From Bacteroidales bacterium (GTDB lineage Bacteria; Bacteroidota; Bacteroidia; Bacteroidales; UBA6680), in the NCBI GenBank assembly GCA_025210735.1, contig JAOARD010000009.1:124001-188000 (forward strand): DNA of 64,000 bases, in the 5' to 3' direction. This document shows positions 41,171 to 50,998 of this stretch, piece by piece. Numbering within the stretch: the first letter of the stretch is position 1; every line of letters begins with the position of its first letter. The position numbers were made by a program, and so were the translations under genes. The notes under the pieces are model-generated. The model had not been told where the DNA came from, did no database searches, and saw only the letters and a program-made list of their open reading frames with translations.

Positions 41171-42946
41171 ATGAGTAATACAGAGCATAAGAACAAAGGT
41201 ATAGTAACCTCAATTATTGCCAACCTTGTTATGGTGAAATGCGACGGTGCTATACAGCAAAATGGAATTTGCTACTTTATCGATGGCGATAAAAAGATAA
41301 TGGGGGAGGTTATTAAGACCGTTGGTGATATCGCATATGTTCAGGTATTTGAGTCTACAACCGGATTCAAAGTAGGTATGCAGGTAGAGTTTACCGGACA
41401 TATGTTAGAGGTAGCACTGGGACCTGGAATTGTTACAAAGAACTTTGATGGTTTGCAGAACGACCTTGATAAGATGACCGGAGTATTTCTTCAGCGCGGA
41501 GAATCTACCTTTGCACTTGAAGAGGATAAGAAATGGCCATTTAAGCCATTAGCAAAGCCGGGCGATAAGGTTTTTGCCGGAGATTGGTTAGCAGAGGTTG
41601 ATGAGGCAGGAGTTCCTCATAAAACTATGGTTCCGTTTAAATTTAAAGGAGAATATACAGTTGTAGATATAGCAGCAGAAGGCGAGTACACTGTTCTTGA
41701 AGATATAGCAACTCTTGAAGATGCTGACGGAAAGAAACACAAAGTACAGATGATGCAGAAGTGGCCTGTTAAATTACCAATACAGGTACACGTTGAGAAA
41801 GAGCGTCCGTCTAAGTTATTTGAAACAGGAGTACGTGTTATTGATACAATGAACCCGATACTTGAAGGAGGTACAGGATTTATACCGGGACCTTTTGGTA
41901 GTGGAAAAACAGTACTTCAGCACGCAATTAGTAAGCAGGCAGCAGCAGATATAGTAATTATTGCAGCTTGTGGTGAGCGTGCAAATGAGGTTGTAGAGAT
42001 ATTTACAGAGTTCCCTGAGCTTGATGACCCAAGAACAGGAAAGAAGCTTATGGAGCGTACTTGTATTATTGCAAATACATCAAACATGCCGGTTGCGGCT
42101 CGTGAGGCATCGGTATATACAGCAATGACAATTGGTGAGTACTACCGTGCTATGGGATTAAGAACAATCCTTCTTGCCGACTCAACATCGCGTTGGGCTC
42201 AGGCACTTAGAGAGATGTCTAACCGTCTTGAGGAACTTCCCGGACCGGATGCATATCCAATGGACCTTTCGGCAGTTATCTCAAACTACTACTCACGTGC
42301 CGGACGTACTACATTACGTAACGGAACTAAAGGATCTGTAACATTTATTGGTACAGTATCACCAGCCGGTGGTAACCTGTTAGAGCCAGTTACAGAGTCA
42401 ACCAAGAAAGTAGCAAGATGTTTCTTCGCACTTTCGCAGCAACGTGCCGATAGTAAGCGTTATCCTGCAATTGACCCAATGGAGAGTTACTCTAAATATT
42501 TTGAGTATCCTGAGTTTGAAGACTATGCAAAAGAGAACATTGGAGATACATGGGTTGATGTTGTTAGTAACCTTAAAAACTCTCTTATACAGGGAAAAGA
42601 GATATATGAGCAGATAAATATTCTTGGTGATGATGGTGTACCGGTAACATATCACGAAACATTCTGGAAATCGGAGCTTATTGACTTTGTTATCCTTCAG
42701 CAGGATGCATTTGATAAGATTGACTGTAATACTCCGCTTGATCGCCAGAAGTATATGGTAGAGCTGGTTTCTAAGCTTATTGCTACAGAGTTTACATTTG
42801 ACAGCTTTGAGGATGTAAGTACTTACTTTAAACGTATTATATACACCCTTAGACAGATGAACTACTCACTATTTAAATCAGATGAGTTTAAGAAGTTTGA
42901 GAGAGAACTTAATGAAATAGTTAACGAAAGAAAAGTTGAGGAATAA
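41171..42946 (+). CDS. atpA: V-type ATPase catalytic subunit A
   Basis: The catalytic headpiece subunit (591 aa) has the Walker A loop GPFGSGKTVLQHAISKQ (about residues 236-252), the long non-homologous insert before it, CGERANEVVEIFTEFPEL, the Walker B LLADSTSRWAQALREMSNRL and GSVTFIGTVSPAGGNLLEPV. This A-type organisation differs from F-type beta. The stop overlaps the start of subunit B by one base. It hydrolyses or makes ATP in concert with B. Confidence 0.97.
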   Translation: MSNTEHKNKGIVTSIIANLVMVKCDGAIQQNGICYFIDGDKKIMGEVIKTVGDIAYVQVFESTTGFKVGMQVEFTGHMLEVALGPGIVTKNFDGLQNDLDKMTGVFLQRGESTFALEEDKKWPFKPLAKPGDKVFAGDWLAEVDEAGVPHKTMVPFKFKGEYTVVDIAAEGEYTVLEDIATLEDADGKKHKVQMMQKWPVKLPIQVHVEKERPSKLFETGVRVIDTMNPILEGGTGFIPGPFGSGKTVLQHAISKQAAADIVIIAACGERANEVVEIFTEFPELDDPRTGKKLMERTCIIANTSNMPVAAREASVYTAMTIGEYYRAMGLRTILLADSTSRWAQALREMSNRLEELPGPDAYPMDLSAVISNYYSRAGRTTLRNGTKGSVTFIGTVSPAGGNLLEPVTESTKKVARCFFALSQQRADSKRYPAIDPMESYSKYFEYPEFEDYAKENIGDTWVDVVSNLKNSLIQGKEIYEQINILGDDGVPVTYHETFWKSELIDFVILQQDAFDKIDCNTPLDRQKYMVELVSKLIATEFTFDSFEDVSTYFKRIIYTLRQMNYSLFKSDEFKKFERELNEIVNERKVEE

Positions 42947-44268
42947 TGGAAAAGAGAGCATTTCAAAAAATATATTGTAAGCTGACTAACATCACTAAGG
43001 CTACCATTACTCTTGAAGCCGAAGGTGTTGGTTACAAAGAGTTGGCTTATGTAGATGGTCGTGCAGCTCAGGTTGTAAAGATGATCGGATCAAAGGTTAC
43101 TCTTCAGGTATTCTCAGGAACAGATGGTCTGTCAACCGACTCAGAGGTAGTATTTACAGGTGAGCAGCCAATGCTTAAGGTTAGTGAGCATCTGTCGGGT
43201 AGATTCTTTAATGCTTATGGTAAGCCGATTGATGGACTTCCGGAGATTACAGGAGAGGAGAGACCAATTGAGAGTCCTTCGGTTAACCCGGTACGTCGTG
43301 TACAGCCAAACCAGCTTATTGCAACAGGTGTAGCAGGTATCGACCTTAACAACACCCTTGTATCAGGACAGAAGATTCCGTTCTTTGCCGATCCTGACCA
43401 GCCTTACAACCAGATTATGGCTATGATTGCTCTTAGAGCAAAAGTTGATAAGATCATACTTGGTGGTATGGGACTTACATGGGACGACTACCTGTTCTTT
43501 AAGAACTCGTTTGAGCAGGATCATGGATTATCAAAAATTATTGGATTTATTAATACAACAGAGGATTCGCCGGTTGAGCGTCTGTTGATACCTGATATGG
43601 CACTTACTGCTGCTGAGTATTTTGCAACAGAGAAGAATGAGAAGGTACTTGTGCTGTTAACAGATATGACACAGTACTGTAACTCATTAAGTATTGTATC
43701 AAACCGTATGGATCAGATTCCTTCTAAAGATAGTATGCCTGGATCACTTTACTCTGACCTTGCAAGACTATATGAGAAGGCAGTGCAGTTCCCTGATGGT
43801 GGTAATATCACTATTCTTGCGGTTACAACACTTTCAGGATCTGATATTACTCACGCTATCCCTGATAATACAGGATATATTACAGAGGGTCAGTTATTCC
43901 TTCGTAAATCAACAGATGTTAATAAGGTAATTATCGACCCTTTCCGAAGTCTGTCGCGTCTTAAGCAGCTGGTTATCGGAAAAACCACACGTGAAGATCA
44001 TCCACAGGTTATGAACGCAGCTATTCGTTTGTATGCCGATGCAGCAAACTCGCGTACAAAAATGGAGAATGGTTTTGACCTGACTGACTACGATAAACGT
44101 GTTCTTAGATTTTCAGAGGATTACTCACGAGATATTCTTGCAGTTGATGTTAACCTTGAGGTTGATGAGATGCTTGATACAACGTGGGATCTGTTCCAGC
44201 GTAACCTGACAAAAGATGAGGTAGGTATTAAGCAGGAATTTGTTGATCGTTTCTGGAAGAAAGATTAA
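42946..44268 (+). CDS. atpB: V-type ATPase subunit B
   Basis: The non-catalytic headpiece subunit (440 aa) lacks a P-loop: where A has GPFGSGKT it has SGQKIPFFADPDQPYNQ. Family segments are GRFFNAYGKPIDG, IATGVAGIDLNNTLVSGQKI, VLLTDMTQYCNSLSIVSNRM, PGSLYSDLARLYEKA and ITHAIPDNTGYITEGQ. TG start context overlaps A by 1 bp, so A and B are made in a coupled manner, as their 3:3 ratio requires. Confidence 0.97.
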   Translation: MEKRAFQKIYCKLTNITKATITLEAEGVGYKELAYVDGRAAQVVKMIGSKVTLQVFSGTDGLSTDSEVVFTGEQPMLKVSEHLSGRFFNAYGKPIDGLPEITGEERPIESPSVNPVRRVQPNQLIATGVAGIDLNNTLVSGQKIPFFADPDQPYNQIMAMIALRAKVDKIILGGMGLTWDDYLFFKNSFEQDHGLSKIIGFINTTEDSPVERLLIPDMALTAAEYFATEKNEKVLVLLTDMTQYCNSLSIVSNRMDQIPSKDSMPGSLYSDLARLYEKAVQFPDGGNITILAVTTLSGSDITHAIPDNTGYITEGQLFLRKSTDVNKVIIDPFRSLSRLKQLVIGKTTREDHPQVMNAAIRLYADAANSRTKMENGFDLTDYDKRVLRFSEDYSRDILAVDVNLEVDEMLDTTWDLFQRNLTKDEVGIKQEFVDRFWKKD

Positions 44269-44315
44269 CGCATCTCTGATAAATTAAGGCAAACGAGAAT
44301 AAAAAAGAATTTCGT

Positions 44316-44921
44316 ATGAAAATTCAGATAAAATATAATAAAACAGCGCTCAGAGAACTTCAGAAGAAGCTGGCAAGCAGAAAGAAGGCTCTCCCTACTC
44401 TTAAAAGTAAGGAGGCTGCTCTACGAGCTCTTGTTACTGAAACCGGTAAAGAGCTTGAGAGACTTAAGTCAAGCTACTCTATGCTGATGGACAGACTTGA
44501 GCCCTGGAAGATATTATGGGAAGAATTTGACGAAGGCCTTGTAACTATAAAAGAGGTTAAATCCGGAATAATGAAGATTGCAGGAATAAAGGTTCCGCAG
44601 TTTGAAGGATTAACCCTTGAAGTAAGCAAATTTAGTATGGTTGGTCGTCCGGTATGGTTCCTTGACGGTGTTGTTTCACTTGAGGATGCTCTTAAGATAC
44701 GTATTGAAAAAGAGATGACTGAAGAGAAATACCGCCTGTTAGATCATGCACGAAAAAGAGCAAAGCAGAAAGTTAATCTTTACGAGAAGGTACAGATTCC
44801 TGCTATCTCTGATGCTATCAGAAACATTAAACGTTATCTGGAAGATGAAGAGAACCTTGCTAAGTCGTCGCAAAAACTTCTTAAGAATAGGTTGAACGCA
44901 ATGGAGGAGACTACAGTATGA
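44316..44921 (+). CDS. atpD: V-type ATPase subunit D (central rotor shaft)
   Basis: The subunit (201 aa) is almost wholly alpha-helical, with N- and C-terminal coiled-coil helices (YNKTALRELQKKLASRKKAL and DHARKRAKQKVNLYEKVQIP, then an AIRNIKRYLEDEE helix) and a short middle region (FSMVGRPVWFLDGVVSL). RAKQKVNLYEKVQIP is the conserved V-type D segment. It forms the axle inside the A3B3 ring. Normally it binds subunit F, for which no gene is visible here. Its end overlaps subunit I by 4 bp. Confidence 0.94.
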   Translation: MKIQIKYNKTALRELQKKLASRKKALPTLKSKEAALRALVTETGKELERLKSSYSMLMDRLEPWKILWEEFDEGLVTIKEVKSGIMKIAGIKVPQFEGLTLEVSKFSMVGRPVWFLDGVVSLEDALKIRIEKEMTEEKYRLLDHARKRAKQKVNLYEKVQIPAISDAIRNIKRYLEDEENLAKSSQKLLKNRLNAMEETTV

Positions 44922-46720
44922 TAGCACCGATGATGAAATACACTTTTGTGATCTTCCACTCACATTATAAAAAGTTTCTTGAGGATGTTCAGAATCTTGG
45001 AACACTACATGTGAAGGAGGCAGAAGGCAAAAGTGATTCAGAGATAGAGAAGAGTGTTAGAAATGATATCTCTGATATTGAAGAGTCGCTGGCATATCTT
45101 GCCGAAGTTGAAACAGACGAGGTTACAGAGGCCACTAAGAGCGATTGGAAAGAACTTGTAGCACGTATTAAAGATCTTAAAACTCAGGAGAGTGATCTTA
45201 AAGTCAGATTAGAGGAGTTAGAGACTGAACTTAATGAGACATCCGTTTGGGGAGAGTTCTCTAAAGATCAGATAGCTAAACTTGAAGAGGTTGGCGTAAA
45301 GATTAACTTCTATGAGATTAAGAATAAAAAACTTGCTGCAGTAAACCCTGAAGATCATGGAATAACAGTTATTAACACCAAAGGAGATGCTAGTTATTTT
45401 ATGACATTTGAGCCACTACCAGATAAACTGCTTAGCGCGGTTGAAATAGAACTGCCAGATGCAGATCTTGGTAAGGTAGAGCGTGATATTGATGTGGCAA
45501 ATGAAACACTTGATAAGATAGCTGAAGAGAAAGAGCAGCTTGCTCAGTCGGCTGTTAATACTCTTAACAATAAACTTAAGGTGTTAAAATCTCAGCACGA
45601 ACTTATTCTGGTTCAGTACCAGCATACAACACATGTTGCTGATGGTAACCTAAAGGTTCTTGAGGGGTGGGTTCCGTCTGACAAACAGAAAGAGCTTGAT
45701 GCATTTCTTGAGCGTGAGGATATCCTGTATGCTTCAGAAGCTGTTGAGAAAGGAGACAATGCACCAATTAAACTTATAAACAGTAAGTTTGCACGTCTGT
45801 TTGAGCCAATTGGAGAGCTGTTCTCACTGCCAAAGTATGGTGAGCTTGACCTTACAGTATACTTTGCACCATTCTTTATGCTGTTCTTCGGGTTCTGTCT
45901 TGGAGATGCAGGATACGGACTTGTAATATTATTGGGAACAACATTAGCAAAGCTGAAGAAGAATCCGAAGATGAAACCATACCTTACATTGGGGCAGCTA
46001 TTAGGAGCTTCAACATTTATTATGGGACTACTGTTTGGTAATATATTTGGTGTTGCTATAGCAGAACAGCCAATGTTTGAAGGTGTTAAGGATTTGTTCC
46101 TTGATAGCGAAAAGGTATTCTGGCTGTCTATTATAGTTGGTGGAGTACAGGTAATATTTGGTAATATAGTAAAGGTTGCTAATAAGATTAAGCAGAGTGG
46201 ATTTGTTCACGGACTAAGTACAATTGGCTGGCTTATTGTATTCCTTACAGCAGTGGTTGCTATTGTTAACAGCACTGTACTTAAAGATTCGGCACACCAA
46301 GGTATGTTATCAACAATTGTTAATATTGGTTTAGCTACCGGAGGATTCTTTGTACTATTCTTTCAGAATCCGGGTGGAAACATATTTGCAGGTGTAGCTG
46401 GAGGTTTGTGGGATATATATAGTACAGTAACCGGTGTATTTGGAGACTTACTGTCATATATCAGACTATTTGCACTTGGTGTATCAAGTACAATTCTTGG
46501 GCTTGTTGTAAATCAGATGGCTCTGTCAGCTCTTGGAGTTAGTTATTTCGGACCAATATTATTTGTTCTTGTAATTGTACTCGGGCATACAGGTAACCTG
46601 GCAATATCATCACTCGGTTCATTTGTTCACCCAATGCGTCTTACTCTTGTAGAGTTTTATAAGAATGCTGGATTTTCAGGTGGCGGAAAAGAGTATAAAC
46701 CTTTTTCAAATAAAAAATAA
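44918..46720 (+). CDS. atpI: V-type ATPase subunit I (membrane stator)
   Basis: The protein (600 aa) has a cytoplasmic N-terminal part with coiled coils (about 1-300: KEAEGKSDSEIEKSVRNDIS, DLKTQESDLKVRLEELETEL) and a C-terminal membrane part with about seven helices. It includes PFFMLFFGFCLGDAGYGLVI, YIRLFALGVSSTILGLVVNQ with the essential Arg, and LGHTGNLAISSLGSFVHPMR, then LTLVEFYKN. The Arg in SYIRLFALG should face the rotor Glu. It provides half of the ion channel with subunit K. Start overlaps subunit D. Confidence 0.95.
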   Translation: MIAPMMKYTFVIFHSHYKKFLEDVQNLGTLHVKEAEGKSDSEIEKSVRNDISDIEESLAYLAEVETDEVTEATKSDWKELVARIKDLKTQESDLKVRLEELETELNETSVWGEFSKDQIAKLEEVGVKINFYEIKNKKLAAVNPEDHGITVINTKGDASYFMTFEPLPDKLLSAVEIELPDADLGKVERDIDVANETLDKIAEEKEQLAQSAVNTLNNKLKVLKSQHELILVQYQHTTHVADGNLKVLEGWVPSDKQKELDAFLEREDILYASEAVEKGDNAPIKLINSKFARLFEPIGELFSLPKYGELDLTVYFAPFFMLFFGFCLGDAGYGLVILLGTTLAKLKKNPKMKPYLTLGQLLGASTFIMGLLFGNIFGVAIAEQPMFEGVKDLFLDSEKVFWLSIIVGGVQVIFGNIVKVANKIKQSGFVHGLSTIGWLIVFLTAVVAIVNSTVLKDSAHQGMLSTIVNIGLATGGFFVLFFQNPGGNIFAGVAGGLWDIYSTVTGVFGDLLSYIRLFALGVSSTILGLVVNQMALSALGVSYFGPILFVLVIVLGHTGNLAISSLGSFVHPMRLTLVEFYKNAGFSGGGKEYKPFSNKK

Positions 46721-46758
46721 CAGACAATATTAAATAGAAATCATTAATTAAAAACTAA

Positions 46759-47220
<462 letters not shown>

Positions 47221-47243
47221 TTAATTAGCAGATATAGTTTATT

Positions 47244-47279
47244 AGGAGACTGCCCGTAACCGGGTGGTCTTCTTTTTTT
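47244..47279 (+). terminator. Intrinsic terminator of the V-ATPase operon
   Basis: A stem of AGGAGAC / GTCTTCT and an inner CCCG / CGGG with a TAAC loop is followed by seven T residues. Confidence 0.88.
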
Positions 47280-47290
47280 GAATAATTATA

Positions 47291-47382
47291 AGATGAAACG
47301 AAGCATGAGTAAGGGCTTTTATCACACACGGGAATGACTAAATTATGCAAGTTCCATATGACCTTTAAAAAACAAATTTAGA
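47291..47382 (+). repeat. Dispersed 91-bp repeat, copy 3
   Basis: This copy shares agATGAAACGAAGCATGAG, CACACACG, GAATGA and ATGCAAGTTCCATATGACC with copies 1 and 2, 31 kb away, plus the A-rich tail. A 2-bp length difference breaks the small reading frame. Its right arm has changed to CATATG (47355-47360), and the start of the following gene is CATATG (47383-47388), so the pairing with the start codon is preserved by a matching change. The arm-to-ATG distance is 26 nt. Confidence 0.85.
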
Positions 47383-47385
47383 CAT

Positions 47386-47946
47386 ATGAATTATATGATT
47401 AAAAGACTGCTCTATCTGTTAATTGTTATTTTTACATTCATATCATGTTCAGATCAGACATCTGACGAAGATATTGCGATTAAGTTGAAGAAATACGTAG
47501 TAGTGTGGCAAACAAGAGGCTGTATTGATACAATGAAACAACAGGTATTATCAAAACAGATTACAGATTCTACATTTACTATCAGGTATAAACAATTTAT
47601 TGAAAGAGATTCTTCATGGTTTACCAGCGGTAGTAGATTTAGAATTGACTCAATAGGAGCTTCTGTTCCTAATATTGATGGCAATATAGACTATAGATTG
47701 CTAGATAAGAAAAGGGTAAGGATTAAAGATACAGCTTATATAGTTTATAAGAACATTTGTGATAATGCAGCAACAGATAATAACCATATAGTTTTTTTTA
47801 CAGAGAAATATGGGGAACTAGTGATTTACGTTTACCCATGGGGTAATCACGTGAGGTTAGTTGATTATGGTAACAGATCAGATAATGAAAATATTTTTTA
47901 TCTGTGTGAGGTTATTCTTAGGGATTGTGACTTTTTCAACTCCTGA
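47386..47946 (+). CDS. Hypothetical lipoprotein
   Basis: The protein (186 aa) has a lipoprotein signal ending in FISCSDQ (lipobox Cys near residue 24). The mature part is hydrophilic, without recognised domain: KKYVVVWQTRGCIDTMK, YKQFIERDSSWFTSGSRFRI, and VIYVYPWGNHVRLVDYG at the C-terminal side. An ATG at 47395 (MIKRLLYL) is an alternative start that gives a better-shaped signal peptide. It lies directly behind repeat copy 3, whose arm matches the bases around the 47386 start codon. Confidence 0.72.
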   Translation: MNYMIKRLLYLLIVIFTFISCSDQTSDEDIAIKLKKYVVVWQTRGCIDTMKQQVLSKQITDSTFTIRYKQFIERDSSWFTSGSRFRIDSIGASVPNIDGNIDYRLLDKKRVRIKDTAYIVYKNICDNAATDNNHIVFFTEKYGELVIYVYPWGNHVRLVDYGNRSDNENIFYLCEVILRDCDFFNS

Positions 47947-48048
47947 AAATAGTTATTTGTTTAACAGTACTATGTTGTTATAACCTGTTTTGCGCTTATA
48001 TAATATGATACAGTAATATACAATATGTATATAATCAGATTAATACTA

Positions 48049-48056
48049 TATATTTG
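48049..48056 (+). promoter_or_regulatory. -7 element of the two-component operon
   Basis: TATATTTG is an exact TAnnTTTG box, 21 bp upstream of the histidine kinase start codon. Confidence 0.5.
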
Positions 48057-48076
48057 TTAGTAATTAGATATTGTTA

Positions 48077-49342
48077 ATGACACAGAAGAAAGAACTTATA
48101 ATAAGACGTAATATTACCATTATACTCAGTGTAATAGGTTTTTTTACGTTGGGAGCAATGATATTTACTAACTGGCTGAGTTGGCAAAACGATCACGACA
48201 ACCATATTGTATTAAAGGCTGTTGAGAATGTTAATGATGAGATACTGCTTGCCAGACTTGATATTAATAATGTAAGCGACAGATGCAATAATGTTTCAAG
48301 AGAGCATATTGCAGAGCACTTGAAGCGTGCATCTGATTATATGAGTGAGATTAAACACTACTCATATCATCGTATATGGTTTTCGGAATATGATAATACC
48401 GAAGAGTCAGCTCTGCTTGATAGCATTGCAGTAATATTAGACGATCTTACATATATGCTTACAAGCAGTAATGTTAATAACCTGCATTTGGCAAATAAAC
48501 GTTTCACAGGTAAGTATATAAACTTTCTTACAACATTTAATAAACTGGAACTTAGTTTACAGAAGAATATATATAAACGTAACTCTATATACCGCGACTA
48601 TGTTACAACACTTGTAGCAGCATCGTTTCTGTTTCTTGTTCTGTGTGTAATTACAATAATAATGCTTATTAAGGCTCTTGTACGTACCGACAGAACAATT
48701 ATGTTTAATACCATCAGGACAGAGCAGAAGGAGCGGCATAGGATTGCCTCAGACCTTCACGATCAGTTAGGTGCACTGTTAACGAGTATAGGTATATATT
48801 CAAAACTTCTGGAGAAGGACCTGGCAGATGATTTTGATAGTAAAAGACATGATAAAGCGGTACAGCTAAAGAACCTTACAACTCAGGCTTTAGAGACAGT
48901 AGAGGAGGTTATTAACAACCTTAACCCTTCGGTATTGCAAAGTTATGGTCTCGAAAAAGCTATGGAAGAACATACGGCAAAACTTAACGGGTTAAACAGA
49001 GCTAAGTTCAGGTTTGATATGTCTGACTTTGATATTAAACTTGAACCTACAAAAGAGGAGACTGTATTCAGGATCTGTACAGAGCTGTTTAATAATGCTA
49101 TTAAGCACTCCGGGGCATCAAGGGTATTTATATTTATTTACAACGACAAAAAACGAATATCTATAAAATATAGCGATAATGGGATAGGTTTTAATGTTGA
49201 TTATAACCACTATAAAGCCGGAGGAAAGATGGGTTTGCGTAATTTGCGTAACCGTGTTGAATCGCTTGGTGGTATAATGAACATTGAGAGTAGCCCCAGA
49301 ATTGGTGTTGATATAAATATAGAGTTTCAGGTTAAGAAATAA
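48077..49342 (+). CDS. Sensor histidine kinase, NarX/DegS (HisKA_3) type
   Basis: The protein (421 aa from the ATG at 48077; a TTG lies six bases upstream) has two membrane helices (ITIILSVIGFFTLGAMIF, and YVTTLVAASFLFLVLCVITI at about 180) enclosing a helical periplasmic sensor of about 140 residues. The HisKA_3 dimerisation box is ERHRIASDLHDQLGALL, with His in DLHDQ as phosphoacceptor. The HATPase domain shows ELFNNAIKHSGAS (N box), IKYSDNGIGFN and GLRNLRNRVESLGG. It phosphorylates the LuxR-type regulator encoded 83 bp downstream. The stimulus is unknown. Confidence 0.93.
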   Translation: MTQKKELIIRRNITIILSVIGFFTLGAMIFTNWLSWQNDHDNHIVLKAVENVNDEILLARLDINNVSDRCNNVSREHIAEHLKRASDYMSEIKHYSYHRIWFSEYDNTEESALLDSIAVILDDLTYMLTSSNVNNLHLANKRFTGKYINFLTTFNKLELSLQKNIYKRNSIYRDYVTTLVAASFLFLVLCVITIIMLIKALVRTDRTIMFNTIRTEQKERHRIASDLHDQLGALLTSIGIYSKLLEKDLADDFDSKRHDKAVQLKNLTTQALETVEEVINNLNPSVLQSYGLEKAMEEHTAKLNGLNRAKFRFDMSDFDIKLEPTKEETVFRICTELFNNAIKHSGASRVFIFIYNDKKRISIKYSDNGIGFNVDYNHYKAGGKMGLRNLRNRVESLGGIMNIESSPRIGVDINIEFQVKK

Positions 49343-49425
49343 TTTCGCCGATTATTTGTTACGCAAGAGTTATTTGTATAACTAAACTGGTTGTTGATAA
49401 CCATTGAGATTAAAATTTAGAGACA

Positions 49426-50073
49426 ATGAATAAGGTAATAATAGTAGATGATCATAAGATATTCAGAAACGGTTTTAAGCTTATGCTTGATAGTTTGCCG
49501 GATGTTGAACTTGTAGGCGAAGCTTGTAACGGCGAAGAGTTTCTTGAACTTATAGAGACAACCATACCTGATCTGGTGTTTATGGATATTAATATGCCAA
49601 AAATGAATGGCATGATTGCTACACAGAAAGCATTAGAGAAGTATCCGGACATAAAAATTATTGCCCTTACAGCGTTTCTTAATCAGGAGTATGTTGAGCA
49701 GATGCTTATGCATGGTGTTGAGGGATTTATGCTCAAAAACTCTGAACTTGACGAATTTGAAGCGGCAGTTAATAAAGTTATTGGTGGCGGAAACTACTTC
49801 TCGGCAGATATCCTGAAGATAATAATGAACAATATCAACAGATTTAATAAAGAGAGGAAAGAGCAGGTTAAACTGCCTGATTTTTCGCCTCGCGAGAAAG
49901 AGATTCTGCAATATATTTGTCAGGGATTAAATAACGAACAGATAAGCTCAGCAGCAAGCATCAGTGTTAAAACAGTAGAGAAGCATAAGAGCACTCTGTT
50001 TCTTAAAACCGAAACTGCAAATACTGTTAACCTTGTTATTTATGCATTTAAGCACGGTCTGGTAGAGGTGTAA
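49426..50073 (+). CDS. NarL/LuxR-type response regulator
   Basis: The regulator (215 aa) has a receiver domain with IIVDDHKIFRNGFK at the N-terminus, phosphoacceptor Asp in DLVFMDINMPKMNG (about residue 55), ALTAF (Thr) and MLKNS (Lys), then a GerE/LuxR HTH: FSPREKEILQYICQGLNNEQ followed by AASISVKTVEKHKSTLF. It is the obvious partner of the preceding kinase. Candidate targets with symmetric sites at activator-like positions are the methyltransferase (50191..50208) and possibly the stress-protein/V-ATPase operon (38635..38686), by position only. Confidence 0.94.
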   Translation: MNKVIIVDDHKIFRNGFKLMLDSLPDVELVGEACNGEEFLELIETTIPDLVFMDINMPKMNGMIATQKALEKYPDIKIIALTAFLNQEYVEQMLMHGVEGFMLKNSELDEFEAAVNKVIGGGNYFSADILKIIMNNINRFNKERKEQVKLPDFSPREKEILQYICQGLNNEQISSAASISVKTVEKHKSTLFLKTETANTVNLVIYAFKHGLVEV

Positions 50074-50190
50074 TATCTCTGAATAAGATTTTATATAAAC
50101 CGTGGGAATATATTTCTATCCTTGTTGTAGTCATAAATCACTATATTGTAGAAGTATATCGTATTTACATTTATTTCACCACCCAAAAGT

Positions 50191-50208
50191 GTAGGTAAAA
50201 TTACTTAC
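50191..50208. promoter_or_regulatory. 18-bp imperfect palindrome, candidate operator
   Basis: GTAGGTAA and TTACTTAC (7 of 8 symmetric) flank AA. Its centre is about 40 bp before the transcription start predicted from the -7 box at 50225, a classical activator position, and it lies right after a response regulator gene. Confidence 0.5.
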
Positions 50209-50224
50209 GACATATTAAATTGAT

Positions 50225-50232
50225 TATATTTG
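50225..50232 (+). promoter_or_regulatory. -7 element of the methyltransferase gene
   Basis: TATATTTG is an exact TAnnTTTG box, 58 bp before the start codon. Confidence 0.5.
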
Positions 50233-50290
50233 ATCTGCTTAAAGTTTGAAGCTAACAGTAGCTTCTTTTTTTTACCTAACTATAATTAAC

Positions 50291-50947
50291 ATGGATAATT
50301 TTGATGTAGATGTGATGGCTCCTGTTGCCGAAATCGCAGATGAGCAGCTAACCCTTTTTGACGCTATTAAAGAAGAATATATCTCTTCGTATGGTGATAA
50401 CCCTGTAATTATTGAATCTGTTAACTGGCTGATTAATGAACTTAAACCTAACTCTGCAATTTTAGATCTTGGATGTGGTACCGCACAACTTACTGCACCT
50501 GAGATTGTGAAAGCAAACCACAGTTTTACTGGTATCGATAGTTCTAAAGAGATGCTAAAGATAGCAAAGGAGATTACTCCTACTGCAGAGTTTCTACATA
50601 TGGACTTTTCATCACTTGATCTGTATAAGAAGTATGATGCAGTAACAGCATATTTCTCTCTGCTTATGTTACCTAAGGATATGATAACGGTTACACTGAA
50701 ATCATTGGCTGATATTATTAATAAAAACGGATATCTTATTATATCAATGGTTCAGGGAGATTTTGATTATATTGAGATTCCTTTCTTTGGTAAGAAAGCC
50801 AGAGCCTCAGCTTATATGACAGAGGATCTTAAACTTGTTGTAGAGAGTATGGGATTTGATATAATGAAAGTTGACGAGTATGCGTATACACCTGAAGATG
50901 GAGCGCCTGTAGAGGTACAACAATTCTTTTATTGTAAAAGAAAATAA
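50291..50947 (+). CDS. Class I SAM-dependent methyltransferase
   Basis: I start at ATG 50291 (MDNFDVDVMAP), as the upstream in-frame codons begin with a TTG inside the probable leader. The 218-residue protein has the SAM motif I ILDLGCGTAQLT (about residues 56-67), an acidic FTGIDSSKEML in motif post I, and YDAVTAYFSLLML for the later strand. It is a small-molecule methyltransferase of the UbiE/Tam-like group. Substrate unknown. The gene is monocistronic, ends at a terminator and may be regulated by the two-component system just upstream. Confidence 0.88.
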   Translation: MDNFDVDVMAPVAEIADEQLTLFDAIKEEYISSYGDNPVIIESVNWLINELKPNSAILDLGCGTAQLTAPEIVKANHSFTGIDSSKEMLKIAKEITPTAEFLHMDFSSLDLYKKYDAVTAYFSLLMLPKDMITVTLKSLADIINKNGYLIISMVQGDFDYIEIPFFGKKARASAYMTEDLKLVVESMGFDIMKVDEYAYTPEDGAPVEVQQFFYCKRK

Positions 50948-50950
50948 CAT

Positions 50951-50988
50951 AATTCCGGGCAGGTTATCTCTTGCCCGGAATATATTTC
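50951..50988. terminator. Intrinsic terminator between convergent genes
   Basis: ATTCCGGGCA and TGCCCGGAAT form a perfect 10-bp stem around a 10-nt loop; the following tract is only moderately T-rich. Confidence 0.8.
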
Positions 50989-50998
50989 CTGATAACGA

